Numbered from the stretch's first letter, positions 46,432 to 55,848 are shown. The stretch: 64,000 nt of DNA from Methylocystis rosea SV97 (GCF_000372845.1 NZ_KB889963.1:558001-622000); one strand, 5' to 3'. Numbers and translations are program-made. Notes: a model not told the origin generated them from the letters alone.

Positions 46432-46998
46432 CTATTTCTTGACAAACAGCGCCAGCGCCTCCGGCGCGAGCACCCCGCCGGTGATCTCGACCGTTGCGAA
46501 CGGCGCGGCCTGCGCCACTGCTTTGCTGGTGATCATGATCTGGCCGATTCGCTTCTCAAGCTGCTCGATCGACGCGGCGTAGACGACACGCCCAATTCCG
46601 CACCAGACGATCGCGCCCATGCACATCGGGCAGGGCTCGCCCGACGTGTAAAGCGTCGCGCCTTCGAGATCCTTAGCCGGATTGTCGGCGACGAAGCGGC
46701 GAATCGCCATCATCTCGCCATGCGCGGTGGGATCATTGTTCGTCACGCCGAGATTGCGTCCCGTCGCGACGACCTTGCCGTCGCGCACGATCACGGCGCC
46801 AAAGGGAAAGTCGCCCTTGGCGGCTTCAGCGATCGCCAACCGCATAAAGCCTTCGTCCTCCGGCAGGACGGGCGCGCGCTTGGCATGGCCATGCGCCGGC
46901 GCGGCGCCAAAAGCTAACCCGAAACCTGCGCCTATCGTCGCCAGCGCGGCGCGCCGATTAAAGCGGCCGCCGTCGCAGCCGCATGTCGTTTGGCTCAT
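46432..46998 (-). CDS. Nucleoside deaminase with a Tat-type signal
   Basis: A 188-aa cytidine/deoxycytidylate-deaminase-fold enzyme. Zinc motifs are DPTAHGEMMAIRRF (about residue 93) and SGEPCPMCMGAIVW (about residue 121), most like guanine deaminase/GuaD and TadA-related nucleoside deaminases. Unusually, the N-terminus has a twin-arginine signal (FNRRAALATIGAGFGLAFGA), predicting export to the periplasm. ATG 46998 is preceded by GGAGCGGGAA. It is divergent from fabD. A decayed paralogue lies at 44361-44640. Substrate base is not determinable. Confidence 0.88.
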   Translation of the reverse strand: MSQTTCGCDGGRFNRRAALATIGAGFGLAFGAAPAHGHAKRAPVLPEDEGFMRLAIAEAAKGDFPFGAVIVRDGKVVATGRNLGVTNNDPTAHGEMMAIRRFVADNPAKDLEGATLYTSGEPCPMCMGAIVWCGIGRVVYAASIEQLEKRIGQIMITSKAVAQAAPFATVEITGGVLAPEALALFVKK

Positions 46999-47104
46999 TT
47001 CCCGCTCCAGCGCGCGCTTCGTCTTCAGGCGCCAACTTGACACGGCGAACCCCCCTGCGCCACACGCGGCGACCCAAACAATAATAAAGCAGGGACGGTT
47101 ACGC

Positions 47105-48052
47105 ATGCAGAAGGCTTTCATTTTTCCGGGTCAGGGATCTCAGGCGGTCGGCATGGGCAAGGCGCTGTTCGACGCCTTCGAGCCCGCGCGCGCGGTTTTC
47201 GCCGAGGTCGACGACGCGCTGTCGCAGCCGCTTTCGAAACTGATGTTCGAAGGTCCTGAAGCCGAGCTGACGCTGACCGCCAACGCCCAGCCGGCGCTGA
47301 TGGCGGTTTCGCTCGCGACGATTCGCGCCCTGGAAGCCGAATGCGGCCTTGATCTTCCGCGCGACGCGGCCTTCGTCGCCGGCCATTCGCTCGGCGAATA
47401 TTCCGCTCTCGCGGCCGCGGGCGCGCTGACGATTTTTGACACCGCGCGGCTGTTGCGCATTCGCGGCGACGCCATGCAGAAGGCGGTTCCTGTCGGAGAA
47501 GGCGCCATGGCGGCGCTGCTCGGCGCCGATCTCGATCTGGCGCGCGCCGTTGCGGAGGAGGCGACGACCGCGGCGAACGGCGTCTGCCAGGTCGCCAATG
47601 ACAATGGCGGCGGCCAGGTGGTGATTTCCGGCGCGAAGACCGCCGTCGACAAGGCGATCGACATCGCCAAGGAGAAGGGAATCAAGCGCGCGCTGCTGCT
47701 GCCGGTCTCCGCGCCCTTCCATTGTGCGCTGATGCAGCCCGCCGCCGACGCGATGCGCGAGGCGCTCGCCGGAGCGGCGATCAGCGCCCCGCGCGTTCCG
47801 GTCGTCGCCAATGTGACGGCGGAGCCGACGCAAGACCCGGAGGCGATTCGCCGACTGCTCGTCGAGCAGGTCACCGGCGCGGTGCGCTGGCGCGAATGCG
47901 TGGCCTATATGGCGAGTCACGGCGCGACGAAGTTCGTCGAATGCGGCTCGGGCAAGGTTCTCGCGGGGCTTTTAAAGCGGATCGCGCCGCAGGCAGCGGG
48001 GGTCTCCGTGGGCGCCCCGGCCGATTTCGACGCCTATCGCGCCTTCGCGTAA
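47105..48052 (+). CDS. fabD: Malonyl CoA-acyl carrier protein transacylase
   Basis: Loads malonyl onto ACP for type II fatty-acid synthesis. The 315-aa protein begins MQKAFIFPGQGSQAVGMGKA, has the nucleophile elbow GHSLGEYSAL (about residue 96), the substrate-orienting Arg in LLRIRGDAMQ and catalytic His in VSAPFHCALM (about residue 203). ATG 47105 is the family start. fabG, acpP and fabF follow, separated here by an outer-membrane protein gene on the opposite strand. Confidence 0.96.
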   Translation: MQKAFIFPGQGSQAVGMGKALFDAFEPARAVFAEVDDALSQPLSKLMFEGPEAELTLTANAQPALMAVSLATIRALEAECGLDLPRDAAFVAGHSLGEYSALAAAGALTIFDTARLLRIRGDAMQKAVPVGEGAMAALLGADLDLARAVAEEATTAANGVCQVANDNGGGQVVISGAKTAVDKAIDIAKEKGIKRALLLPVSAPFHCALMQPAADAMREALAGAAISAPRVPVVANVTAEPTQDPEAIRRLLVEQVTGAVRWRECVAYMASHGATKFVECGSGKVLAGLLKRIAPQAAGVSVGAPADFDAYRAFA

Positions 48053-48083
48053 AGGCGCGGGAAGCAAAGGAAAAGCAAAGAAA

Positions 48084-48112
48084 AGGCCCGGTCGCGAGGA
48101 CCGGGCCCATTC
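48084..48112 (-). terminator. Terminator of the outer-membrane protein gene
   Basis: On the minus strand GGGCCCGGTCC, loop TCGC, and GACCGGGCC are followed by TTTTCTTTGC. The hairpin lies between the converging fabD and omp genes and has the better T-tract on the omp strand. Confidence 0.75.
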
Positions 48113-48148
48113 TCTCGACCGAAAGGCCGATCAGTCGGATCAGTGAGA

Positions 48149-48925
48149 TCAGTACTTGGCCAACACCGGCGCCGGGGAGCCGAAGTTGAAGTGGTAGTTG
48201 ATGCCCGCGCGGATCGTGTGGAAGCGCGTGCGGTTGTTCACATTGTTCAGGCCCCAACCCGGGTTGAACGCAAACAGCCAGTTGTTGTTGCTGTTGCTGC
48301 CGCTGATCTGCGTATACAGATACTCGACCTTGGCGGACCAATTCGGGAAGAACATCCACTCGGCGCCGCCGCCAGCCGTCCAGCCGGTCTGCACCGCAGA
48401 GTTCTGGTTAAACCAGCTGTTGCGCTGCACTTCGCCATAGGCGAAGCCGCCCGTGCCGTAGACCAACAGTTGCGGGCTCAGCAGGGTGATGCCGACGCGG
48501 CCGCGAACGGTGCCGAACCAGTTCAGGCGCGCCGATCCAGCGCCACCGCCGCCGAAACCGCCAAACAACCACCAATTGTTGTTGTTGTTGCCGCCGGAGC
48601 CGATGCTCGTGCCCTGGAAATCGGTCTCGACGCCGACGACGAACATCGGCGTGACCTGGAAGTTATAGCCGATCTGACCGCCGCCAACGACACCGCCTTT
48701 GCTGTTGTTGCCATTGTTCCAGCCGCCATTCCAACCCTGGTTGGAGGAATTGCTGGCCAGGAAGCCACCGCCGAGGTTAAGACCGGCGTAGAACCCGGTC
48801 CAGGTCATGATCGGCGGCGGCGGGATGTACGGCGGAGGAGCCTTGTGGGAGGGTAGATCGGCGGCGTTCGCGGCGCCGGCGAAAAGCGCCGTCGCCAGAG
48901 CCAGGGCCGAGATCGCTGTCTTCAT
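48149..48925 (-). CDS. Outer membrane beta-barrel protein (Omp25/RopB-like)
   Basis: A 258-aa eight-stranded beta-barrel protein. The signal peptide (ALALATALFAGAANAADLP) and the following Pro-rich PSHKAPPPYIPPPP linker are typical of alphaproteobacterial Omp25/RopB-like porins. The barrel starts WTGFYAGLNLGGGF and contains VEYLYTQI, VRGRVGI and a closing FHTIRAGINYHFNFG strand. Several loops are Asn-rich, with runs such as NSNNNW and GNNNNNW. ATG 48925 has AAGGATAGAGAG upstream. It interrupts the fabD-fabG linkage. Probably surface structural or porin. Confidence 0.93.
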   Translation of the reverse strand: MKTAISALALATALFAGAANAADLPSHKAPPPYIPPPPIMTWTGFYAGLNLGGGFLASNSSNQGWNGGWNNGNNSKGGVVGGGQIGYNFQVTPMFVVGVETDFQGTSIGSGGNNNNNWWLFGGFGGGGAGSARLNWFGTVRGRVGITLLSPQLLVYGTGGFAYGEVQRNSWFNQNSAVQTGWTAGGGAEWMFFPNWSAKVEYLYTQISGSNSNNNWLFAFNPGWGLNNVNNRTRFHTIRAGINYHFNFGSPAPVLAKY

Positions 48926-49350
48926 CTCTCTATCCTTCATTTTGAGCCAACTTAAATTATTAGGTGCGCGTCAGTCCCGTGACTCTTTCGGACGTTCCGT
49001 GGACGCTGACCCCCAAGCACGGCGGACTGTGCGCAAATTTCTCGCGGGAAACAACAAACAGAAGGTAAAATCGGGCCCAAAAGACCCAAAAGATTTCGAC
49101 TGTTGCAGTTACGCCACAATGAAGTTTGACGCAGATTCCGATGCGTTGTTGAGCAATTCAGTCTCGAATCCGTCGCTTGCGAAACGAAGCCGAACTGACG
49201 CCCACTTTCTCCCAATATCCGATCGGGCGTCGGTGACGTCCGCCGTAGTGGAGGCGGTCGTTTGAAGTTGAACCGCGGCTGAAAAAAGGCCACTCCCCGA
49301 ACTGAGCTATTAAGACTCACGCCATCGGGATGAGGGAGGAGAGGGAAGAT
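48926..49350. other. Intergenic region between divergent omp and fabG
   Basis: About 425 bases carrying both promoters. The 5' leader of omp (about 48926-48960) is purine-rich. I see no gene; short open frames are unconserved. A G-rich ribosome site (GGGAGGAGAGGAAG) ends the region before fabG. Confidence 0.5.
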
Positions 49351-50088
49351 ATGTTTGATCTCAACGGCAAGACTGCGCTCGTCACGGGCGCGAGCGGCGG
49401 AATCGGCGCGGCGATCGCGCGCGCGCTTCACGCCGCCGGCGCGATCGTGGCGCTTTCCGGCACGAGGAAAGAGGCGCTCGAGGCGCTTGCCGGCGAATTG
49501 AACGGCCGCACGCACATTCTGCCCTGCAATCTTTCGCAAAAGGACGAGACCGAGAAGCTCGTGCCGACGGCGGAGGCGGCGATGGGCGGTCTGGACATTC
49601 TCGTCAATAACGCCGGCATCACCCGCGACATGTTGTTCATGCGCCTTAAGGACGAGGACTGGGACGCCGTCATCAACGTCAATCTGACGTCGGCCTTTCG
49701 CCTGTCGCGCGCGGCGCTGCGCGGGATGATGAAAAAGCGCTTCGGCCGAATCATCCAGATTACGTCGGTCGTCGGCGTGACCGGCAATCCCGGGCAAGGC
49801 AATTACGCCGCCGCCAAAGCGGGCATGATCGGCATGTCGAAGTCGCTGGCCGCCGAGGTCGCCTCGCGCGGCGTGACGGTCAATTGCGTCGCGCCCGGAT
49901 TCATCGAAAGCCCGATGACCGACGCGCTGACAGACGCCCAGAAGGAGGCGATCCTTCGCATGGTGCCGACGGGACGGCTCGGGACCGGCGCCGACGTCGC
50001 GGCCGCCTGCGTCTATCTGGCCAGCGCCGAGGCCGCCTATGTCACCGGGCAGACCCTGCACGTCAATGGCGGCATGGCCATGATCTAG
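49351..50088 (+). CDS. fabG: 3-oxoacyl-[acyl-carrier-protein] reductase
   Basis: Reduces beta-ketoacyl-ACP with NADPH in fatty-acid elongation. The 245-aa SDR has TGASGGIGAAIARAL (about residue 13), NNAGITRDML (about residue 85), the catalytic Ser in QITSVVG and Tyr-x-x-x-Lys in NYAAAKAGMIG (about residue 151), and the C-terminal TGQTLHVNGGMAM. ATG 49351 follows GGGAGGAGAGGAAG. Upstream of acpP in the usual fabD-fabG-acpP-fabF order. Confidence 0.96.
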   Translation: MFDLNGKTALVTGASGGIGAAIARALHAAGAIVALSGTRKEALEALAGELNGRTHILPCNLSQKDETEKLVPTAEAAMGGLDILVNNAGITRDMLFMRLKDEDWDAVINVNLTSAFRLSRAALRGMMKKRFGRIIQITSVVGVTGNPGQGNYAAAKAGMIGMSKSLAAEVASRGVTVNCVAPGFIESPMTDALTDAQKEAILRMVPTGRLGTGADVAAACVYLASAEAAYVTGQTLHVNGGMAMI

Positions 50089-50387
50089 GAGAGGCGAATC
50101 GCCTGGAAAACGCGTCTGCGGCGACCTTTTCGCCGCGTGCGTGAGAACCCGGGGGCGCCTCTCGCCATGCTCAGGGAAGTATGCTACCAGACCTCGCCGC
50201 TGAGGGGCGGCGTCGCCGCGATTTAAACCCGGTGGAGCAAGTCGCAACGCGTCTCGCACACATCAGGGCGATCGGCGCGCGATTGCACGTTAAAGGGATG
50301 AAGGGCGATCACGGAGCGCGCCAGCAGGCCTGCTCTAAATCGCCACACGGCGCGTGAGGCGCCAAACGCAGACAGGGATAAAAGAAG

Positions 50388-50627
50388 ATGAGCGATGTCG
50401 CCGAGCGCGTGAAAAAGATTGTTGTCGAGCATCTCGGCGTCGAAGCCGACAAGGTCGTCGACAAAGCCAATTTCATCGACGATCTGGGAGCCGATTCGCT
50501 CGATACCGTCGAACTCGTCATGGCTTTCGAGGAAGAATTCGGCGTCGAGATTCCCGACGACGCCGCCGAGACGATTCTCACTGTGGGCGATGCAGTGAAG
50601 TTCCTCGAAAAGGCGAAAGCCGCCTGA
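50388..50627 (+). CDS. acpP: Acyl carrier protein
   Basis: Carries the growing acyl chain on a 4'-phosphopantetheine. The 79-aa acidic helical protein has the phosphopantetheinylation site [20 protein letters not shown] with the modified Ser at about residue 37, and [20 protein letters not shown] at the start. AGGGATAAAAG precedes the ATG. The 299-base gap from fabG probably contains its own strong promoter. Highly expressed in all bacteria. Confidence 0.97.
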   Translation: MSDVAERVKKIVVEHLGVEADKVVDKANFIDDLGADSLDTVELVMAFEEEFGVEIPDDAAETILTVGDAVKFLEKAKAA

Positions 50628-50718
50628 CGAACTGAAGATTCAAGCGCACGGCGGATCCTCTCGCGAGGCTTCGCCGACGCCGCCATTTCCGACAACATAA
50701 CAGTTCGAGAGTAGAGCC

Positions 50719-51981
50719 ATGCGCAGGGTGGTCGTCACCGGTCTTGGCGTCGTATCTCCTTTGGGCTGCGGCGTGGAGACCAATTGGCGCCGTCTCGCCG
50801 CCGGAGAATGCGGCTTCAAACGTATCGACACATTCGAGGCCTCCGACCTCGCGTGCCAGATTGCGGCGGTCGTGCCGCGCGGCGACGGCACGAACGGCAC
50901 GTTCAATCCTGACGACTGGTTCGATCCCAAAGAGCAGCGCAAGGTCGATGATTTCATCATCTATGGCGCGAGCGCGGCGACCCAGGCGTTAAAGGATTCC
51001 GGCTGGGTGGCCGACACCCCGGAGAAGCAGGAATCGACTGGCGTTCTGATCGGCTCCGGCATCGGCGGGCTCGGCGGCATCTACGAAACCTCCGTCACCT
51101 TGAGGGAGAAGGGACCGCGCCGCGTGTCGCCTTTCTTCGTCTCTGGCCGAATCATCAATCTCGTGGCGGGCTATGTCTCCATCATGCACGGCCTGAAGGG
51201 CCCGAATCATGCGGTGGTGACAGCCTGCGCCACCGGCACGCACGCCATCGGCGATGCCGGACGCATCATCGCAGTGGGCGACGCCGACGTGATGGTCGCC
51301 GGCGGCGCCGAATCGCCCGTCAATCGCATCGGCGTCGCTGGCTTCGCCGCGTGCCGCGCACTGTCGACCGGCTTCAACGATCGTCCTGAAGCCGCCTCGC
51401 GGCCCTATGACAAGGACCGCGACGGCTTCGTGCTTGGCGAAGGCGCTGGCTGCGTCGTGCTTGAGGAATATGAGCACGCCAAGGCGCGTGGCGCGAAAAT
51501 CTACGCCGAACTTATCGGCTACGGCATGTCGGGCGACGCCTATCATATCACCGCGCCGGCGCCCGATGGCGACGGCGCCTATCGCTGCATGAAGGCGGCG
51601 CTGAAGCGCGCCGGCATTTCCGTCACCGACATCGATTACGTGAACGCGCACGGCACGTCGACGCCGCTCGGCGACGAGATCGAACTCAAAGCCGTCGAAC
51701 GTCTTCTTGGCAATGTCGAACCTAAGCTCGCCATGTCATCGACGAAATCCGCGATTGGCCATCTGCTCGGCGCCGCCGGCGCCGTCGAAGCGATCTATTC
51801 GATCCTGGCGATGCAGGCGAATGTCGCGCCGCCGACGCGCAACCTCGACAATCCCTCGGTTGCAACGACGATCGACCTCGTGCCGCACAAAGCCCGCGAG
51901 AAGGAAATCAATATCGCTTTGTCGAATTCCTTCGGTTTCGGCGGCACGAACGCCTCGCTGCTGTTTCGCCGCGCCTCCTGA
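50719..51981 (+). CDS. fabF: Beta-ketoacyl-ACP synthase II
   Basis: Condenses malonyl-ACP with acyl-ACP in chain elongation. The 420-aa thiolase-fold enzyme has the nucleophilic Cys in VTACATGTHAIG (about residue 170), His in NAHGTSTPLGDEIE (about residue 310) and His in KSAIGHLLGAAGAV (about residue 347), the Cys-His-His triad of KAS II. The C-terminal NSFGFGGTNASLLF is typical. Follows acpP by 91 bases. Confidence 0.96.
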   Translation: MRRVVVTGLGVVSPLGCGVETNWRRLAAGECGFKRIDTFEASDLACQIAAVVPRGDGTNGTFNPDDWFDPKEQRKVDDFIIYGASAATQALKDSGWVADTPEKQESTGVLIGSGIGGLGGIYETSVTLREKGPRRVSPFFVSGRIINLVAGYVSIMHGLKGPNHAVVTACATGTHAIGDAGRIIAVGDADVMVAGGAESPVNRIGVAGFAACRALSTGFNDRPEAASRPYDKDRDGFVLGEGAGCVVLEEYEHAKARGAKIYAELIGYGMSGDAYHITAPAPDGDGAYRCMKAALKRAGISVTDIDYVNAHGTSTPLGDEIELKAVERLLGNVEPKLAMSSTKSAIGHLLGAAGAVEAIYSILAMQANVAPPTRNLDNPSVATTIDLVPHKAREKEINIALSNSFGFGGTNASLLFRRAS

Positions 51982-52140
51982 GCAGGGGCGCTCAACCGGC
52001 GCATTCGAACGTCTATCGCTCGATGCGCCGGAGCCTGCGAACCGAAGCGGCGCATTCCTGAATTCGCCACAATGAGGCATAGTGTAAGTCCTCGGCGATA
52101 ATCGGCGTGAAATCTTCGAGCGTTTGATGGGCGTGGTGCG

Positions 52141-54885
52141 ATGAGCGAACCGGACAATAAAGGCGCGCCCGAAAAGCCAACAGACGCCGCAGCGGCGGCG
52201 CCAAGCGCGCCGACCTCTGCCGAAAACGCCGAATCCGCCGCGCTGCAGCGCGAAGACCTCACAGTTCAACCGAGCTTGACCGCGCCCCCAGAGGATTCTG
52301 GCGCGCCGCCGATAGACATTGCGCCGCCTGACGCCGCGCCGGTCAAAGAGCCCGCCACGGTTGCGTCTGCGCCAGCGCCGCAGCCGCCCATCGCGGCGAA
52401 GGTCGAGGCGCCTCCGCCCGAGCCGCCGAAGGCTCCCGCGCCGCCTGCGGCTGCCATCGCCACGCCGATTCCGGCGCCGCCCCTTCAACCCGCCGTGGTT
52501 CCCCCGCCAGCGCCCCAGCCGCCCATCGCGGCGAAGGTCGAGGCGCCTCCGCCCGAGCCGCCGAAGGCTCCCGCGCCGCCAGTGGCTGACATCGCCACTC
52601 CGGTTCCGGCGGCGCCCATCCAACCCGCCGTGGTTCCCCCGCCAGCGCCGCAGCCGCCCCTTGCGGCGAAGGCCGAAGGGCCTCTGCCAGATGCTCCGAT
52701 AATTTCCGCCCCGTCAGCGTCTGACATCGTCACGACGGTTCCTACAGCGCCCTTCCCACCCATCGTTCCGCCGCCAGCGCCACAGCCGCCCGTCGCGGCG
52801 AAGGTCGAAGCGCCCCTTTCGCAGGCAGCTCCCGCCCCCGCAGCGCCGCCACCCCCATTGGCGCAAGCGGCCGCGCCGACCGGCTACGTCGCGCCTGCTG
52901 GCGAAACCGCAAAAATGTCTCCAGCGCCGCCGGCGGGACCCGCATCGCCAGCTCCAGCGCCTTCGACCGCGCCGCAGCCGCCCGCAGCTGAAGCGCCAGC
53001 GCTCGGACCTGCCGGCCCGTCCTCGACGGCAAAGCCGGGCGCCGCTGCGGCGGGCGCCGGCATATTCCGACGGCGCGTCGAGCCCAGCGCCAAACAGGAT
53101 TTGCAATCGCAGACCGCGCCCAAGGCTGCGCCCACGCCCAAGGCTGCGCCCACGCCGAAAAAGCGTAAGCGTCGCGAGGGAACGCTTTCCGTGGCGAGCG
53201 GCTTCCTGAGTTTTGTGCTCGTCGCGCTGGTCGCCGGCGTCTTCGGCGTCATCGCCGCCATGCACAAGCTGAAAGAACCCGGACCGCTCGCGGCCGACAA
53301 GGTCGTCTATATTCCGCCGCGCAGCGACTTGCTTGAGATCATCTCTCAACTCGAGCGCGAAGGCGTCATCGCCAATTCGACGCTCATGCAGCTCGGGATC
53401 GTTCTCGAAGGCAAGCTTGGCAAGCTGAAGCCCGGCGAATACGCATTTAAGAAAAACATCAGCGTTCGCGACGTGATCGATCAGATCGCCTCCGGCCGCC
53501 AGATCATGCACAGCGTGACCATTCCGGAAGGCCTGACTTCAGAACAAATTGTGCAAAAGCTGAAAGAGGCCGAACTGCTGGTGGGCGATATCGTCGACTT
53601 GCCAAAGGAAGGCGCTCTGCTGCCCGAGACCTACAAATACCCGCGCGGCTACCCTCGGGCGCGTCTCCTCGGGAAGATGCAGGAAGACCAACGCAAGACG
53701 CTCGACGCGATCTGGGCGAAGCGATCGCCGGACCTGCCGTTGCGCACGCCTTACGAACTGGTGACGCTCGCGTCGATCGTCGAAAAAGAGACGGGCAAGA
53801 ACGAGGAGCGGCCGCGCGTCGCCGCCGTCTTCGTCAATCGGCTGCGCAAAGGCATGCGCCTTCAGTCTGATCCGACGATCATCTACGGCCTCGTCGGCGG
53901 AAAGGCGACGCTCGGCCGGCCGATCATGCGCAGCGAGATCGAGAAGTGGACGCCTTACAACACATACGCCATCGACGGTCTTCCGCCGGGACCGATCGCC
54001 AATCCCGGCCGGGCGGCGCTTGAAGCCGCCGCGCATCCGGCGCCGACGCGCGATCTCTATTTTGTCGCCGACGGCACGGGCGGCCATGTCTTCTCCGAAT
54101 CGCTCGACCAGCATTCGCGCAACGTCCAGAACTGGCGGCGACTGGAGAAGGAAAAGACCGACGGCGCGGTTGATCGCGGCACGCCCGGCGTTCCCGCGCC
54201 GGCTGCGCCCAAGCCCGACAAGCGCACGCAGGCGCCTATCGGACGTCTCGTCACGCTTGCTGACAGTCACGAAGACTTTCCGCCGAACCGGGCCATGGCG
54301 CCCGATGACGGCCCGACTCACCGGCTCGGCAAATTTTCTTACGCCGAAGCCGATTTTTTCCTCGGCGGCCATGGCGACCGCGCGCAGGTCCAGGCGGCTG
54401 AATATGCCGCCCTGAGGCCGGCGCGACCCTTCTTTACCGAGGAATCCGTGCAGCTGCGCGCCAAGACGTTATTTGACCCGATGCTTCTCGCCGGCCGCCC
54501 GGCGCCGCCCCGTGCGGAGGAGGAGCGGCTCAATCCGGATATGACGACGATCGCGAGCGAAAGTCCGGACGCTCAGCCTGACGATGGCGGCGAGATCGCC
54601 GCCTATCCGGTCTCGCCGGCGCAGCGCGCCGAACAGAGGGCCCGCGCGGCGCGTCTCGGCCTTGCGGCAGGCTCCGACGAGCTTCCCGGCGAAGCGCTCG
54701 GCGGACGACTCGCCCAGGACGCCGCGCCGCCGGCGGGCGCCGCGGCTTTGGCCGCGACGGACGGTCGGCCCTATCGTCCGCGCGCCTTCGACGCCTCAGA
54801 AGGCACGCCGCTCGACCCGCTGCGCGACAAGAGCTGGGATCTCACCTCAGCTAAGACGGTCCCTGTGACGAGCGATTTGCGGTAA
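52141..54885 (+). CDS. mltG: Endolytic transglycosylase MltG with long Pro/Ala-rich repeat extension
   Basis: Cleaves nascent peptidoglycan glycan strands to set their length. The 914-aa protein is much longer than usual (~340-400 aa). Residues 1-340 form a Pro/Ala-rich cytoplasmic extension with four ~45-residue repeats. A transmembrane helix follows (LSFVLVALVAGVFGVIAAMH, about 358). The LysM-like and YceG catalytic domain runs about 375-680 and includes the catalytic Glu in LASIVEKETG (about 547). The C-terminal ~230 residues are an additional low-complexity domain. Follows fabF, as in many proteobacteria (where it is pabC-mltG). Confidence 0.93.
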   Translation: MSEPDNKGAPEKPTDAAAAAPSAPTSAENAESAALQREDLTVQPSLTAPPEDSGAPPIDIAPPDAAPVKEPATVASAPAPQPPIAAKVEAPPPEPPKAPAPPAAAIATPIPAPPLQPAVVPPPAPQPPIAAKVEAPPPEPPKAPAPPVADIATPVPAAPIQPAVVPPPAPQPPLAAKAEGPLPDAPIISAPSASDIVTTVPTAPFPPIVPPPAPQPPVAAKVEAPLSQAAPAPAAPPPPLAQAAAPTGYVAPAGETAKMSPAPPAGPASPAPAPSTAPQPPAAEAPALGPAGPSSTAKPGAAAAGAGIFRRRVEPSAKQDLQSQTAPKAAPTPKAAPTPKKRKRREGTLSVASGFLSFVLVALVAGVFGVIAAMHKLKEPGPLAADKVVYIPPRSDLLEIISQLEREGVIANSTLMQLGIVLEGKLGKLKPGEYAFKKNISVRDVIDQIASGRQIMHSVTIPEGLTSEQIVQKLKEAELLVGDIVDLPKEGALLPETYKYPRGYPRARLLGKMQEDQRKTLDAIWAKRSPDLPLRTPYELVTLASIVEKETGKNEERPRVAAVFVNRLRKGMRLQSDPTIIYGLVGGKATLGRPIMRSEIEKWTPYNTYAIDGLPPGPIANPGRAALEAAAHPAPTRDLYFVADGTGGHVFSESLDQHSRNVQNWRRLEKEKTDGAVDRGTPGVPAPAAPKPDKRTQAPIGRLVTLADSHEDFPPNRAMAPDDGPTHRLGKFSYAEADFFLGGHGDRAQVQAAEYAALRPARPFFTEESVQLRAKTLFDPMLLAGRPAPPRAEEERLNPDMTTIASESPDAQPDDGGEIAAYPVSPAQRAEQRARAARLGLAAGSDELPGEALGGRLAQDAAPPAGAAALAATDGRPYRPRAFDASEGTPLDPLRDKSWDLTSAKTVPVTSDLR
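52372..52905 (+). repeat. Four tandem ~135-bp repeats inside mltG
   Basis: Units starting CCAGCGCC(G/C)CAGCCGCCC begin at 52372, 52507, 52642 and 52774, spaced 135, 135 and 132 bases. Units 1 and 2 are almost identical over their first ~70 bases; units 3 and 4 have diverged. Each encodes ~45 residues of PPAPQPPIAAKVEAP type. All remain in frame. Confidence 0.85.
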
Positions 54886-54960
54886 GGCCGACGCGGCGAT
54901 AGTCAGGCGCGGCGCAACTCGGCCTCACGCCGATTCGCCGTCTCGGAGTCGCCGCCGCAA

Positions 54961-55848
54961 ATGAGCATTCACAGCATGACGGGATTCGCCCGCGTTCAAG
55001 GCGCCGTCGTCGCCTTTCGCTATGCGTGGGAGATCAAGAGCGTCAACGCCAAGGGGCTGGACCTGCGTCTGCGCGCCCCGCCCGATTTCGACTTCGTGGA
55101 GATCAAGGCGCGGGAAAAAATCGCCGCGCGGCTCGCGCGAGGGGCGGTCTTCGCCAATCTTGTCGCAAAGCGCGAGGACGAAAGCCAGGTCGCCCGCGTC
55201 AACCGGGCCGCTCTCGACGCCCTTCTCGCCGTGCTTTCCGAACGCCCGCCGCCCGCCAATGTCGGACCCGCGACGCTCGATGGTCTGCTCGCGGTGCGCG
55301 GCGTCGTCGAGATCGTCGAGCCGGAACTGTCCGACGCCGATCGCGCCGAACTCGACGCGCAGATTCTCGGATCGCTGGATGAAGCGCTTGACGCGCTGAT
55401 CGCCTCGCGCACGGCGGAGGGCGGCGCTCTGGCGGCGGTTCTTCATCAGCGGCTCGAGCGCATATCGATCCTCGCCGCGCAGGCCGACGCCGCGCCGGCG
55501 CGCCAGCCTGAAGCGATTCGCGCGCGGCTGAAGCAGCAGCTCGCACGCCTCATGGAGAACGCCGACTCCCTCGATCCGGCGCGGCTGCATCAGGAGGCGG
55601 CGCTGCTTGCGGTTCGAGCCGACATTCGCGAGGAGCTCGACCGCCTGAAGGCGCATGTCGACAGCGCCTCCAAACTGCTCGCTGCGGGAGGGCCGATCGG
55701 CCGTCGTCTGGATTTTCTGGCGCAGGAGCTTGGCCGTGAGACCAACACGCTGTGCGCCAAATCGAACGACGCCGGACTCTCCGCCATCGGGCTTGAACTG
55801 AAGATCGAGGTCGAGCAGTTGCGCGAACAGGTTCAGAACATCGAGTGA
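54961..55848 (+). CDS. YicC family endoribonuclease-like protein
   Basis: A 295-aa YicC family protein. It begins SIHSMTGFARVQGAVVAFRY, the family's signature, with NAKGLDLRLRAPPDFDFVEI next. The C-terminal DUF1732 region, including VDSASKLLAAGGPIGRRLDF and LAQELGRETNTLCAKSNDAG, is conserved and contains the Glu-rich site. YicC proteins have been described as endoribonucleases acting on small RNAs in Escherichia coli; activity here is by homology. The gene precedes gmk, a widespread pairing. Confidence 0.95.
   Translation: MSIHSMTGFARVQGAVVAFRYAWEIKSVNAKGLDLRLRAPPDFDFVEIKAREKIAARLARGAVFANLVAKREDESQVARVNRAALDALLAVLSERPPPANVGPATLDGLLAVRGVVEIVEPELSDADRAELDAQILGSLDEALDALIASRTAEGGALAAVLHQRLERISILAAQADAAPARQPEAIRARLKQQLARLMENADSLDPARLHQEAALLAVRADIREELDRLKAHVDSASKLLAAGGPIGRRLDFLAQELGRETNTLCAKSNDAGLSAIGLELKIEVEQLREQVQNIE

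Noticed and set aside
52372-52905. Tandem repeats considered as a CRISPR array
   Set aside because: Units are contiguous, coding, ~135 bp and lack unique spacers; they are internal mltG repeats.
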